A stretch of 64,000 bases of DNA from JAIVHA01 sp965367295 (GCA_965367295.1 CBDUHN010000006.1:1-64000); one strand, 5' to 3'. Positions 43,475 through 53,197 are shown, counted from the first letter of the stretch. Made by a program: numbers and translations. Notes: generated by a model not told the origin, from the sequence alone.

Positions 43475-45171
43475 TGCAGTCCGGTCTCGAATATCGTGCG
43501 ACAAGGCTCCTGATCGGGGCCTTTTTGCTGTTGGGCGCCGGCACGGTGGCGGCGGAAGGATTGGCGACCCGGCCCTCCGCCGCCGCCATCGCCAGTGCCC
43601 ATCCGCTCGCCACCGAGGCGGGCATGGAGATCCTCGCCGCCGGCGGCAATGCCTTTGATGCGGCGGTAGCGGTGAGTGCCGCGCTGGCGGTGGTGGAGCC
43701 CTACAGCTCCGGCATCGGCGGCGGGGGATTCTGGCTGTTGCACCGTGCCCGCGATGGGCACCAGGTGATGGTGGACGGCCGTGAGCGGGCACCGCTGGCG
43801 GCTCATCGTGACCTCTATCTCGATGCCCGGGGCGAGGTGGTCAGCGACCACTCCATGAATGGTCCGTTGGCGGCCGGTATTCCCGGAGAACCGGCGGCGC
43901 TGGACCATATTGCCCGCCACTACGGTCGCCTGCCGCTGGCCCGCTCCCTGGCACCGGCCATTCGCCTGGCCCGCGAGGGCTTTCCGGTGGATGCGCACTA
44001 TCGACGCATGGCGCAGTTCCGCAGTGAGGTGATGAACCGGTTCCCGGAGACCGCACGCATCCTGTTGGCACAGGGCGCGGTGCCGGAGATCGGCGCGCGC
44101 ATTGTGCAACCGGCACTGGCCCGCACCCTGGAGGCGCTGGCCAATGATGGGGCCGACGGGTTTTATCATGGCGCGGTGGCGCAGCGGCTGGTGGCCGGCG
44201 TACGCGCCGCCGGTGGTATCTGGAGTGAGCAGGATCTGGCGGACTATCGGGTGGTGGAGCGGGCGCCGGTACGGTTTGCCTATCGTGGCCTGACCATTAC
44301 CGCGGCCGCACCGCCATCCTCCGGCGGTGTGGCACTGGCCACCATGCTGCATATCCTGGAAGGCTACGATCTGGCCCGCCTGGATGAGGCGACCCGCACC
44401 CATCTCGTTATCGAGGCCATGCGCCGCGCCTACCGTGACCGGGCCGAATACCTGGGTGATCCCGATTTCGTGTCGGTGCCCGTGGACCTGCTCACCGACC
44501 GGCGCTATGCCGCCGGACTGCGGGCGTCGATTCGCGATGACCGTGCCCTGCCCAGTGCCGATCTGCCGGGGCAGGCCGATTCTGCCGGCGGCAACCACAC
44601 CACGCATTTCTCGATTCTGGATCGTGATGGCAACCGGGTAGCCGCGACGCTGAGCGTCAACTATCCCTTCGGCTCCGGTTTCATCGTGCCCGGGACCGGC
44701 GTGTTGCTGAACGATGAGATGGATGATTTTTCCGCCAAACCCGGTGTACCCAATGCCTACGGTCTGGTGGGGGCCGAGGCCAACGCCATCGCGCCGGGCA
44801 AGCGGCCATTGTCGAGCATGAGCCCCACCTTCGTGGAGTCGGCGGACCGGGTGGCGGTGCTGGGCACGCCGGGCGGCAGCCGCATCATCAGCATGGTGCT
44901 GCTCGGTATCCTGGAAGTTGCCGAAGGTGGGTCGCCGCAGGCCTGGGTTTCCCGGCCGCGTTTTCACCACCAGTACCTGCCCGATGTGGTGCAGTACGAA
45001 CCGGGGGGGCTGTCGCCGACAGTGATCGAGGGCCTGCGGCAACGCGGGCATGCGCTGCGGGCGCTCGATAGCCCCTATGGCAACATGCAGGCACTGCTGT
45101 GGAACCGGAGCACTGGCCAGGTGCAGGCCGCCTCGGATCCTCGAGGTGTGGGGGCAGCCGCGGTCCGGTAA
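43474..45171 (+). CDS. ggt: gamma-glutamyltransferase (gamma-glutamyltranspeptidase)
   Basis: A 565-residue exported enzyme that hydrolyses glutathione and related gamma-glutamyl compounds. After a signal peptide (about residues 1-27) the large-subunit part begins (AAAIASAHPLATEAGMEIL). The autoprocessing/catalytic Thr is Thr376 in NHTTHFSILD, giving a small subunit of about 190 residues. The later PLSSMSPTF and GTPGGSRIISMV stretches form the active-site pocket. Translation is coupled to the ferredoxin gene upstream, an unusual partner. Confidence 0.95.
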   Translation: MQSGLEYRATRLLIGAFLLLGAGTVAAEGLATRPSAAAIASAHPLATEAGMEILAAGGNAFDAAVAVSAALAVVEPYSSGIGGGGFWLLHRARDGHQVMVDGRERAPLAAHRDLYLDARGEVVSDHSMNGPLAAGIPGEPAALDHIARHYGRLPLARSLAPAIRLAREGFPVDAHYRRMAQFRSEVMNRFPETARILLAQGAVPEIGARIVQPALARTLEALANDGADGFYHGAVAQRLVAGVRAAGGIWSEQDLADYRVVERAPVRFAYRGLTITAAAPPSSGGVALATMLHILEGYDLARLDEATRTHLVIEAMRRAYRDRAEYLGDPDFVSVPVDLLTDRRYAAGLRASIRDDRALPSADLPGQADSAGGNHTTHFSILDRDGNRVAATLSVNYPFGSGFIVPGTGVLLNDEMDDFSAKPGVPNAYGLVGAEANAIAPGKRPLSSMSPTFVESADRVAVLGTPGGSRIISMVLLGILEVAEGGSPQAWVSRPRFHHQYLPDVVQYEPGGLSPTVIEGLRQRGHALRALDSPYGNMQALLWNRSTGQVQAASDPRGVGAAAVR

Positions 45172-47106
45172 TCAGGCCTTTGGTTCGGGTATGTGGGGTG
45201 TCCGCTTGGGCAGCGAGAAATAAAAGGTAGCACCCTGGTCCGGCTGGCCTTCCGCCCAGGTCTCGCCGCCGTGACGGAGGATGATGCGCTGTACCGTGGC
45301 CAGGCCAATGCCATTGCCGGGAAACTCCTCCATCCGGTGCAGGCGCTGGAAGGCTTCGAACAGTTTGTGACTGTACTGCATGTCGAAACCGGCGCCATTG
45401 TCGCGTACAAAATAGCAGCTGGCTCCCTCCCGCTGTGTCGAGCCGAAGTGGATCACCGCACGGGGTCGGAACTGGGTGTACTTCCAGGCATTGCCCAGCA
45501 GATTTACCAGCACGGTCTGCAGCAATTTCGCATCGCCCTGTACCCGCAGGTCCGGGGTGCACTGGAATTCCACGTTCCTCTGCGGCTCGGTTTCCCGTAA
45601 TTCCCCGATCACCTGGGTCGCAATGCTGGACAGGTCTACCGCTTCATACCGCATCGCGTGACGAGTCATGCGTGACAGGCGCAGCATGTCGTCAATCAGT
45701 AGCCCCATGCGTTGGGCGTTGGTGCAGACCCGGGTAAGGTAGTTACGCGCAGTGTCATCCAGTCGTTCCCCGTACTCCTCCTGTACCAGCTGGCTGAACC
45801 CGGCGATGCTGCGCAGCGGTGCACGCAGATCATGGGAAACGGAATAGCTGAAGGATTCCAGTTCCTGGTTGGACGCTTCCAGTTGTTGGGTGCGTTCCTG
45901 TACCAGTTCTTCGAGATGGTCGCGGTGCTGGCGTAACTCCGCCTCGATACGCCGCTGTTCACTCAGGTTGCGGATACCCATCAGAATGCCGATGGGCTCA
46001 CCCTGTTCGTTGCGGGTGACGCGTAGCATGATATCGACGGGAAAGGAGACCGGGTTGGCGGGGTCGTCCGCTTCCATGGTGATGCGGGTATCCCGCCGTG
46101 CCTTGCGCGCCGCGCACACCGGGCAGGGGGTTCGCTCGCCGTGCGGGTGCATGATGTCCATGATGTCCCGGCCCACCAACTGTTCCGGGGTCAGGCCTGT
46201 CAGTTCACAGAAGGCGCGGTTGGCGCGCACCACCCGGTCATCGAGATCGACGAGGTAGATGGCGTCCTCGAAGAAATCCATGGCATATGCCCATTCGGTA
46301 CGGGATTGGGTCAATTCCTCGTGCAAGCGGGTACGTTCCGTGATGTCATCCACTACGGTCGCTACGGCGAAGGCCTCGCCATGCTCGTTGCGCAGACAGG
46401 TGTTATACCAGTCACACAGAATGCGGCGTCCGTCCCGGGTGCGGTTGTGATTGGTGCTGCGGTAGCCGCCACGGGACTCCAGCAGGTCTTTCCACAGGCC
46501 GTGAATCTTGCCGCCCAGGTCTTCCGGGATGATCAGTTCGGTGGCGGTGCGCCCCAGCGCTTCATCGTGGCGGTAACCGAAAATGCGTTCCGCGGCAGGG
46601 TTCCAGGCAACCACTCGCTGTTCCCGGTCCCATTCGATGATTCCCAGGGGGGTATTCTCCAGGTGCAGGCGCATTCGTTCCTGAGTGGCCAGGGCTTCGG
46701 CTTCAGCCGCCTTGCGGGCGCTGAGATCTCGCACAATGGCGACCATCGTCACCTCGTCCTCGAGGTCACTCCGCAGGCGCAGCAGCCGTACCTCGACGGG
46801 GAATTCCTCGCCGTTACTGCGTTGGGCCAGCCACTCGAATTCCAGTAACTGACAGGCTTCACTCTCGGCTCTTAGTTGCGCCAGACGGGCTTCAGTGAAA
46901 CCCTCGCCCGAGATATCGAGGACAGAGCGCTGGAGGAATTCCTCGTGGCTGTAGCCGAACAGTTGCAGGGCGCGCTCGTTGACGTCGGCGATGCTGAAAT
47001 CGTCACGGTGCAGAAACACTGCATCGGGGGAAGCCTGGAACAGGGCGTTCAGTCGCTGGGTTGCGATCTGCAGTGGCAACAGGTTCGGCTGGTTCGGGTC
47101 AGTCAC
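45172..47106 (-). CDS. cytosolic PAS-sensor histidine kinase
   Basis: A 644-residue kinase without membrane helices: three PAS domains (about 17-130, 140-262, 270-392), a coiled coil, a HisKA domain with SVSHDLRAPL (about residue 435) and a HATPase domain with NLLGNAWKYT, DNGAGFD and GNGIGLATV. The third PAS domain contains a PCPVCAARK insert, a CxxC that could bind metal or sense redox state. No response regulator is adjacent, so it is an orphan; its stop lies one base from the convergent ggt gene. It could belong to the dual-receiver protein at 34115, but nothing shows it. Confidence 0.92.
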   Translation of the reverse strand: MTDPNQPNLLPLQIATQRLNALFQASPDAVFLHRDDFSIADVNERALQLFGYSHEEFLQRSVLDISGEGFTEARLAQLRAESEACQLLEFEWLAQRSNGEEFPVEVRLLRLRSDLEDEVTMVAIVRDLSARKAAEAEALATQERMRLHLENTPLGIIEWDREQRVVAWNPAAERIFGYRHDEALGRTATELIIPEDLGGKIHGLWKDLLESRGGYRSTNHNRTRDGRRILCDWYNTCLRNEHGEAFAVATVVDDITERTRLHEELTQSRTEWAYAMDFFEDAIYLVDLDDRVVRANRAFCELTGLTPEQLVGRDIMDIMHPHGERTPCPVCAARKARRDTRITMEADDPANPVSFPVDIMLRVTRNEQGEPIGILMGIRNLSEQRRIEAELRQHRDHLEELVQERTQQLEASNQELESFSYSVSHDLRAPLRSIAGFSQLVQEEYGERLDDTARNYLTRVCTNAQRMGLLIDDMLRLSRMTRHAMRYEAVDLSSIATQVIGELRETEPQRNVEFQCTPDLRVQGDAKLLQTVLVNLLGNAWKYTQFRPRAVIHFGSTQREGASCYFVRDNGAGFDMQYSHKLFEAFQRLHRMEEFPGNGIGLATVQRIILRHGGETWAEGQPDQGATFYFSLPKRTPHIPEPKA

Positions 47107-47232
47107 GGCTACCTTCTTTGAGGCCGGAAGCGGCCGGCTATTCGCCAGTGAAAGTATAGTGGCAGGTGCGGCGGGTGTCCGGCAAACCTCGACGCTAAAA
47201 TCCTGTCACGGGAGAGCGGTAATGGTGTACAT

Positions 47233-48051
47233 CTAGCGTTGGCAGTGGGGGCAGTACACGGTGGCGCGCTGTCCCTGGCGGATCTCCCGCAGCGTATGTC
47301 CGCAGCCGGGACAGGCTTCACCGCCACGTCCGTATACCCGCAGATAGAGGCTGAAGTAGCCGGGTTGACCGTCACCGTTGACGAAATCGCGCAGGGTGGT
47401 GCCGCCTTGGGCGATGGACTCCCGTAGCACCTGTTGTACGCAGCCCGCCAGTCGTTCATGGCGGGGCAGGCTGATGTGGCCGGCGGGGCGGCCGGGATGG
47501 ATGCCGGCCAGGAACAGCGCCTCGTTGGCGTAGATGTTGCCGACCCCGGACACGATGTGACTGTTCATGAGAAAGCTCTTTACGGCTACCCGCTTGCCGC
47601 GGGAACGGGTGAACAGGTATTGGCCGGTGAAGGCCTCGCCCAAGGGCTCAGGGCCAAGGTGGCGCAACAGTTCATGCTGCAGGGGATCATCGCGGGTCCA
47701 GAGCAGGGCGCCGAAACGACGCGGATCGGTGAGGCGCAGGCAGTAACCGTTGTCCAGGCACAGGTCCACGTGGTCATGCTTGTTGGCGGGGCGACCGTGC
47801 TCGATCAGGCGCAGACTGCCGGACATGCCCAGATGCAGAATGGCGGTGCCGTTGGCGCTGCGCAGCAGCAGGTACTTGGCCCGACGTTCCACGCGCTCGA
47901 TGCGTTGTCCCACCAGCGAGCGGCGCAGGGCCGCGGTGGGCACCGGCCAGCGCAGCCGGGGATGACGCACGGTAATGGCTGCGACCCGGTGACCTTCCAC
48001 GTGGGGCGCAATACCGCGGCGGGTGGTTTCGACTTCCGGCAGTTCAGGCAT
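47233..48051 (-). CDS. mutM: formamidopyrimidine-DNA glycosylase (Fpg/MutM)
   Basis: A 272-residue base-excision repair enzyme that removes 8-oxoguanine and formamidopyrimidines. The N-terminal MPELPEVE provides the catalytic Pro and Glu; RAKYLLL, GMSGSLR, GVGNIYANEALF and the terminal zinc finger CPGC-CPHC are intact. The ATG at 48051 gives the conserved start. It is the last member of the cluster with the export genes upstream, 14 bases after the DUF4340 gene. Confidence 0.97.
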   Translation of the reverse strand: MPELPEVETTRRGIAPHVEGHRVAAITVRHPRLRWPVPTAALRRSLVGQRIERVERRAKYLLLRSANGTAILHLGMSGSLRLIEHGRPANKHDHVDLCLDNGYCLRLTDPRRFGALLWTRDDPLQHELLRHLGPEPLGEAFTGQYLFTRSRGKRVAVKSFLMNSHIVSGVGNIYANEALFLAGIHPGRPAGHISLPRHERLAGCVQQVLRESIAQGGTTLRDFVNGDGQPGYFSLYLRVYGRGGEACPGCGHTLREIRQGQRATVYCPHCQR

Positions 48052-48064
48052 GTGACAGCCGGCT

Positions 48065-48934
48065 TCAGGGGGCGGCGGGGGTGGCTGAAGCAGTGAAGTG
48101 CAGCAACTCCGTGGCCTGGTAGGCACTGAGCCGATAGGCCAGGCCGAGATCGGTGCGGATGAACAGGCGGTCCTCACCGGCTTCCTGGATATAAAACCTG
48201 ATGGGATCGGCCTGACCCTGTAGCTGGATGTGTACCTCCGGCCCCTGCGTGGCGCCCTCGTGGAGACGTACGCCAATGGCCCGTATCTGCTGCCAGCGTT
48301 CCACCAGTGCGACCATGGCATCCGTGTCGATATCCGGCTGTTCCGGCTCCAGTTGCCAGCCTGAATCCCCGGTTTTATGCAGGCGGAGATTCGGCAGTTC
48401 GATGGCTTCGATCGCGCTGTCCTTCGGTAGCAGCCGGCGACTGATCCACTGTTCGATGCCGCCTTCCAGCAGATGCTGGAAGCGATTCTGGATCAGGCTG
48501 ATCCGGTCGCCCACCTGCACATAGCGGTTGTCATCCAGCGGGTCCGTACCCCCGAACAGGATCACGGTATCCTGGTTGAAGGTGACGCGGCTGGCGCTGT
48601 CGGTCAGGCCGATTTTGTCGAGGTCCAGGTCCTGCACGGCATAGTGGCGCAGGACCGGCGCCTCGGCCAGCTGCAGCAGGCTGCGGACCGGGGAATCCGC
48701 CGCCGGGTAGGTCGGTGTGCCGGTGATGATCCACTGGTCGTCATCGCGCTTGAGTTCCAGGTCCGCCTGCCCGGGGCGCTGCAGGCGGATGTGCCGGATG
48801 TCGGTGATGCCAAGTGTGGTGATGGCAGTCGCCTCTGGCGCGGGTGCGCGGCCCGGTTCGTAGATCACCAGCAAACCCAGTATGGCCAGGGCCAGCAGCA
48901 GCGACAGGTTCAGCAGGTTGCGTTTGTTGAGCAT
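48065..48934 (-). CDS. DUF4340 domain-containing protein
   Basis: A 289-residue protein with one N-terminal membrane helix (LLNLSLLLALAILGLLVIYEPG) and a periplasmic DUF4340 region (beta-rich repeats such as LGITDIRHIRLQRPGQADLELKRDDDQWIITG). Members regularly follow Gld-like ABC exporter genes, as here. Its function is unknown. It starts four bases after the preceding gene, so all four belong to one operon. Confidence 0.88.
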   Translation of the reverse strand: MLNKRNLLNLSLLLALAILGLLVIYEPGRAPAPEATAITTLGITDIRHIRLQRPGQADLELKRDDDQWIITGTPTYPAADSPVRSLLQLAEAPVLRHYAVQDLDLDKIGLTDSASRVTFNQDTVILFGGTDPLDDNRYVQVGDRISLIQNRFQHLLEGGIEQWISRRLLPKDSAIEAIELPNLRLHKTGDSGWQLEPEQPDIDTDAMVALVERWQQIRAIGVRLHEGATQGPEVHIQLQGQADPIRFYIQEAGEDRLFIRTDLGLAYRLSAYQATELLHFTASATPAAP

Positions 48935-48938
48935 GTTG

Positions 48939-50306
48939 TCAGCGGCCGCGGCGGCGCAGCCAGATGAGCAGGCCGCTGAGCAGCAGCAGGCCCGGCAGGA
49001 CGAACAGGAACCCGAAGGCGATCAACGCCTGGGCGGTCTGGCTCAGCACCAGCTGGGTATCCGGTGCGGCCTTGGCGCGAATGGCGATGAAGGCGTCGTC
49101 ATGGCTGAGCCAGTGGATCAGGTTTAGACCCAGGTCGAGATTGGCGCCATTGCCGAGATAGCTGTTGGAGAGAAAGTCACCATCGCCGATGACCACCACC
49201 CGCTGCTGGCGCGGTTCACCACCGGTTTCCGGTGCGGCCCCCTCGCGGGTGAAGGCGATGCCGATATCCAGCGGGCCGGGGCGCTCGTCGGTATCAGGAT
49301 CGTAGCGTACATCGCCCTCGATCGGACCCAGTTCGGTCCAGGCCCGTTCCATGGTGGTGAGCAGCGGGTCGGCGGTCCAGGGGGCCTCGGTCTGTGCCTC
49401 CAGGGCCACGGTCTCGGGGAACAGGGTCAGGCTGGTCAGGTCACGGGTGACCGCGTGCATGGGATATTCGGGGATCAGCACGAAGGCCGGATTCTGAATG
49501 CCGAACAGCCGGGTGGTGGCATCGACGATGCGGCCGGGCAGGAATTCCAGGCCCAGGTCTTCGGCGATGGGTCCGAGCCCCATGTTATCGCCGGGTTCCG
49601 TCAGCCACAGCAGGTTGCCACCGCGGGTGAGGTATTCGCGGATGATCTTCGTTTCACCGGCCAGCAGCGCCAGCTGCGGACTGGCGATCACCAGCAGATT
49701 GGTGTTGTCGGGAATGGCCGGGTTCTGGGCCAGGTTGAGGGTCTGCACCTTGAGGCCCTTGCGCTGCAGTTCACGGCCGAAGCTGCCCAGATCGTGATTG
49801 GCCTCGCCGAGCGGGTCGCGTTCACCGTGGCCACTGAGAAACACAATCCAGCGATCGCCCTGACGGGCGAGGCGCAGCAGGGCATTGGTGATCTGCTGTT
49901 CGTTCAGCTGCTGGACCTTTTCGCTACGGCCCTGATAGTGGAGCAGCAGTTCACCATCCATGCTGATGCCCAGTTCGCGCACCTGCTCAGGGTCGGTGTC
50001 CGGGTTGACGAACACCAGTTCGACATCGGCCTTGATGCGCTGGTAGCGGGCGATGATTTCCTGGATTTGCCGACGCAGAAAATCGTTGTCGCGGGCAAAG
50101 GCGGTAATGCGTACCGGCGACGTCAGTTCTTCCAGCAGCTTGCGGCTGTCGGCGGTGAGGGTGTTGCGGCCGCTGGCGGTCCAGTCGGCCTGCTGCACAT
50201 AGCGGGTGCTGAGCCAGGCCAGGGTGCCGAGTACGGCCAGGAACAGCAGCACGAAGGCGATGCCCTGCGCGCGTAGCCGGAGACGGGATTGAGGGGTGAT
50301 TTCCAT
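48939..50306 (-). CDS. GldG-like ABC exporter periplasmic/membrane component
   Basis: A 455-residue protein with an N-terminal helix (about 15-38), a large periplasmic domain of the GldG type (SGHGERDP, DNTNLLVIASPQ, REYLTRGGNLLWLTEPGDN) and a C-terminal helix (about 425-450) ending in LRRRGR. The ATG at 50306 fits the domain start. GldG-like proteins pair with an ABC permease and ATPase; in flavobacteria they take part in gliding, while in proteobacteria their substrate is not known. Confidence 0.87.
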   Translation of the reverse strand: MEITPQSRLRLRAQGIAFVLLFLAVLGTLAWLSTRYVQQADWTASGRNTLTADSRKLLEELTSPVRITAFARDNDFLRRQIQEIIARYQRIKADVELVFVNPDTDPEQVRELGISMDGELLLHYQGRSEKVQQLNEQQITNALLRLARQGDRWIVFLSGHGERDPLGEANHDLGSFGRELQRKGLKVQTLNLAQNPAIPDNTNLLVIASPQLALLAGETKIIREYLTRGGNLLWLTEPGDNMGLGPIAEDLGLEFLPGRIVDATTRLFGIQNPAFVLIPEYPMHAVTRDLTSLTLFPETVALEAQTEAPWTADPLLTTMERAWTELGPIEGDVRYDPDTDERPGPLDIGIAFTREGAAPETGGEPRQQRVVVIGDGDFLSNSYLGNGANLDLGLNLIHWLSHDDAFIAIRAKAAPDTQLVLSQTAQALIAFGFLFVLPGLLLLSGLLIWLRRRGR

Positions 50307-50325
50307 GGTGTGCCAGTCCCCGCCG

Positions 50326-51078
50326 CTAGTGCGACAGCCGGTCCGCATCCAGCCGGCGAATGCTCAGGCCCACGAAGCCGACAATGAACAGCAGGTAGTA
50401 GACGAGGTCGGTGCTGTTGAACAGGCCCTTGAGCAGGGATTCGTAATGACGCAGCAGGGACAGATAGTGCAGTAGGCCGCTGACCTGCACGCCGCTGTTG
50501 CCGGCCCAGTCGATGATCCACAGCAACAGCAGCAGGCCAAAGGTGCTGACCGCCGCCACCGTGGGCTGTTCCGTGAGCGACGACATATACAGGCCGGCAG
50601 CACTGAAGGCCGCCAGTTGCAGCCCCAGTCCCAGTACCCCGGCGGCGAACTTGCCCAGGTCGAGGTGGGTGCCGGCCAGCAGTGATAAGGGCATGGCGGC
50701 CACCATCACCAGCAGGATCATAAAGAAGCCCAGCACCCCGAGGTATTTGCCGACCACGATCTCGGTCATGGAAACCGGTGCCGAAAACAGCAGGCTCAGG
50801 GTACCGTTACGGCGTTCCTCGCTGAGGATGCGCATGGTGATCAGCGGGGTTACCAGCAGCAGCACGATGGCGGCGTCACCGAGCAGCGGGGCGATGATGA
50901 TATCGGTCACACCGGGGGCGCCCTCGAGCGCGGCCAGGCGCGGCTGCAGGGTCATGAAGTTGTCCACCTGGGCCAGGAACAGGTAGGCAAGGATGAACTG
51001 CACCACGGCCAGTACCGACCAGGCCAGTGGCGACAGGAACAGGCTTTTCAGTTCGCGGGCGGCGATGGTGAAGATCAT
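50326..51078 (-). CDS. ABC transporter permease, GldF/ABC-2 type
   Basis: A 250-residue membrane protein with six helices of the ABC-2 family. The opening IAARELKSLFLSPLAWSVLAVVQFILAYLF and the loop LITMRILSEERRNGTLSLLFSAPVSMTEIVVGKYLG are typical. Its ATG overlaps the stop of the ATPase gene (TGATG), and the GldG-like gene follows 20 bases later. Confidence 0.9.
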   Translation of the reverse strand: MIFTIAARELKSLFLSPLAWSVLAVVQFILAYLFLAQVDNFMTLQPRLAALEGAPGVTDIIIAPLLGDAAIVLLLVTPLITMRILSEERRNGTLSLLFSAPVSMTEIVVGKYLGVLGFFMILLVMVAAMPLSLLAGTHLDLGKFAAGVLGLGLQLAAFSAAGLYMSSLTEQPTVAAVSTFGLLLLLWIIDWAGNSGVQVSGLLHYLSLLRHYESLLKGLFNSTDLVYYLLFIVGFVGLSIRRLDADRLSH

Positions 51079-52022
51079 CAGGCGGCCTCCGGTGCCGGTT
51101 CGCGAGTGGTCAGTTCAACGAAGATCTGTTCCAGGCTGCGCTGTTCGGGGCTGAGTTCATACAGCCGCCAGCTTTCCGCCACGGCCTGCTCGGCGAGTCG
51201 TTCGGCGGGATTGTCTTCGTCGGTAAAGGCAATGCGGAAGCGCCCCTCCGCCAGGGGTGTGACATTGGCGACACCGGGTAGTTGCTCCAGGGTTTGCAAT
51301 GGGGGTGGGGCGTGGCAGCCGAGGATCAGCGCGCGCGCAGTCATCCGTTGTTGCAAATGGGACAGGGTGTCGGTGTAGACCAGCCGGCCGCGGTGGATAA
51401 TCTGCACCCGGTTACAGACGGCCTGGACCTCGGGCAGGATGTGGGTGGAGAGGATGATGCCGTGGTTCTCGCCCAGTTCGCGGATCAGGCCGCGGATTTC
51501 GCGGATCTGGATCGGGTCGAGGCCGACGGTAGGTTCATCGAGAATCACCACTGATGGATTGTGCAGGATGGCCTGGGCAATGCCGACGCGCTGTTGGTAG
51601 CCCTTCGACAGGTTACCGATCAGGCGCTGCTGCACTTCGGTCAGTCCGCAGCGCGCCTGGGCATGATCGACCGCCCTGTGGATGTCCCTGCCCGCCACGC
51701 GGTGCAGGCGGGCGCAGTAGCGCAGGTATTCCCGTACTGTGAGCTCACGGTACACGGGGGGCTGTTCCGGCAGATAGCCGATGCGGGCCTTGGCCTGCCT
51801 GGGGGCGTCGAGCAGGTCGATGCCGGCAATGTTGATGCGCCCGGCGCTGGGCGCAAGGTTGCCGGTCAGCATGCGCATGGTGGTAGACTTGCCGGCGCCG
51901 TTGGGGCCGAGAAAGCCCAGCACCTCCCCCTTGGACAGGGTAAAGCTCACATCCTGCACGGCACAGGCATGGCCGAAAAAACGCACCAGATGTTCCGCCG
52001 TGATCAGGACTTCCGTTACCAT
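51078..52022 (-). CDS. ABC transporter ATP-binding protein, GldA type
   Basis: A 314-residue ATPase with Walker A GPNGAGKSTTMRML, signature LSKGYQQRVGIAQAI and Walker B VVILDEPTVGLDP, plus a C-terminal extension typical of ABC-2 exporters. It is the first gene of the export operon (ATPase, permease, GldG-like, DUF4340, mutM). The 105-bp gap to the divergent globin-cyclase gene carries TATACT-like boxes that could serve either direction. Confidence 0.92.
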   Translation of the reverse strand: MVTEVLITAEHLVRFFGHACAVQDVSFTLSKGEVLGFLGPNGAGKSTTMRMLTGNLAPSAGRINIAGIDLLDAPRQAKARIGYLPEQPPVYRELTVREYLRYCARLHRVAGRDIHRAVDHAQARCGLTEVQQRLIGNLSKGYQQRVGIAQAILHNPSVVILDEPTVGLDPIQIREIRGLIRELGENHGIILSTHILPEVQAVCNRVQIIHRGRLVYTDTLSHLQQRMTARALILGCHAPPPLQTLEQLPGVANVTPLAEGRFRIAFTDEDNPAERLAEQAVAESWRLYELSPEQRSLEQIFVELTTREPAPEAA

Positions 52023-52127
52023 AACGCTTTATGATCCTTTTATACTGCGCGCATATGAATGGCAGGTCCGTTTTTATAAACACATGAAGAGACGGAATCA
52101 ACCGGTATTCGGAAACAAAGGTACCTT

Positions 52128-53192
52128 ATGGGCCTGACGCCCCCCCATCATCAGTATTGCGCACTCTACGGTTTTGATGCCCAGTGGCAGAAAATGCAGC
52201 TGGATCTGCTGGGGTTACCCGAGGGTGATGCCAGTTTCGCTCAGCGCCTGCACGAAAAGGTACTCACCCCGGAAGTCGTAACCCGCATCATCGAAGCTTT
52301 TTTTGGCAAGCTGATGGAGTTCGAGCAGAGTCGCCGCCTGCTGAGCAGTTTCGATCTGGAGCGGCTCAAGGAAACCCAGGCCGGGTATCTGGCCAGTTTC
52401 GGCGTGGACTATTACAGCGAGGCCTATTTCGAAGAGCGTCTGCGGGTGGGAATCGCACATGCGCGGGTGGGCGTGCCACTGAGCCTGTATCTCACTGCCT
52501 ACAGTCTGCTGCAGACCCTGATCCTGGAGCATCTGTCCCGCGCGGATCTGAACCCGGAACAGGGGCGGGCGCTGGCGGCCTTTGTGCTGAAGATTACTGC
52601 GCTCGATATCGCCTTGGCCACCGAGGTCTATTACCGGGCCGAGGTGCGCACCCTGGAATCTTCCATGCAGCGCCTGCGCGGTGAGCGGGAGGAGCTGCGG
52701 CTGGCCATGCGTACCGATGATCTCACCGGTCTGCTCAACCGGGCCACGGTGATGAGCCAGTTGCAGCATGCACTGGCTTCGGCACACAAGACCGGCCAGC
52801 CCATGTGCATCATCATGGCTGACCTCGACTACTTCAAGCAGATCAACGATCAGCATGGCCACCTGGTGGGGGACGACATGCTGCGCGGAGTGGCGGCGCG
52901 GGTGAAGTCGGCGGTACGTGATTTTGATTTTGCCGGCCGCTTTGGCGGAGAGGAATTCCTGCTGGTGCTGGAAAATACCTCGCTGCACACCGCCCGGCAG
53001 GTTGCGGAACGTGTGCGCCGGCGGGTGGCCGATACCCCGGTTCACGCCCAGCAGGTCGATGTGGAAATCACCATCAGCCAGGGGCTCACTGAGGCCCGCA
53101 TCGATGATGATCCGGAAGGGCTGATCGACCGCGCCGACCGTGCCCTGTATCAGGCCAAGCAGAGTGGGCGTAACTGCGTCGCAGTGAGCTAG
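52128..53192 (+). CDS. globin-coupled diguanylate cyclase (protoglobin-GGDEF)
   Basis: A 354-residue soluble protein. Residues about 15-180 form a sensor globin: the heme-binding segment AHARVGVPLSLYLTAYSLL carries the likely proximal ligand His111. A short coiled coil leads to a GGDEF domain (about 195-354) with the intact RFGGEEF site and an RDFD inhibitory site five residues before it. Such proteins make c-di-GMP in response to oxygen or another gas bound to heme. AAAGG precedes the ATG. hyuA follows after five bases, probably in the same transcript. Confidence 0.93.
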   Translation: MGLTPPHHQYCALYGFDAQWQKMQLDLLGLPEGDASFAQRLHEKVLTPEVVTRIIEAFFGKLMEFEQSRRLLSSFDLERLKETQAGYLASFGVDYYSEAYFEERLRVGIAHARVGVPLSLYLTAYSLLQTLILEHLSRADLNPEQGRALAAFVLKITALDIALATEVYYRAEVRTLESSMQRLRGEREELRLAMRTDDLTGLLNRATVMSQLQHALASAHKTGQPMCIIMADLDYFKQINDQHGHLVGDDMLRGVAARVKSAVRDFDFAGRFGGEEFLLVLENTSLHTARQVAERVRRRVADTPVHAQQVDVEITISQGLTEARIDDDPEGLIDRADRALYQAKQSGRNCVAVS

Positions 53193-53197
53193 TCCGT

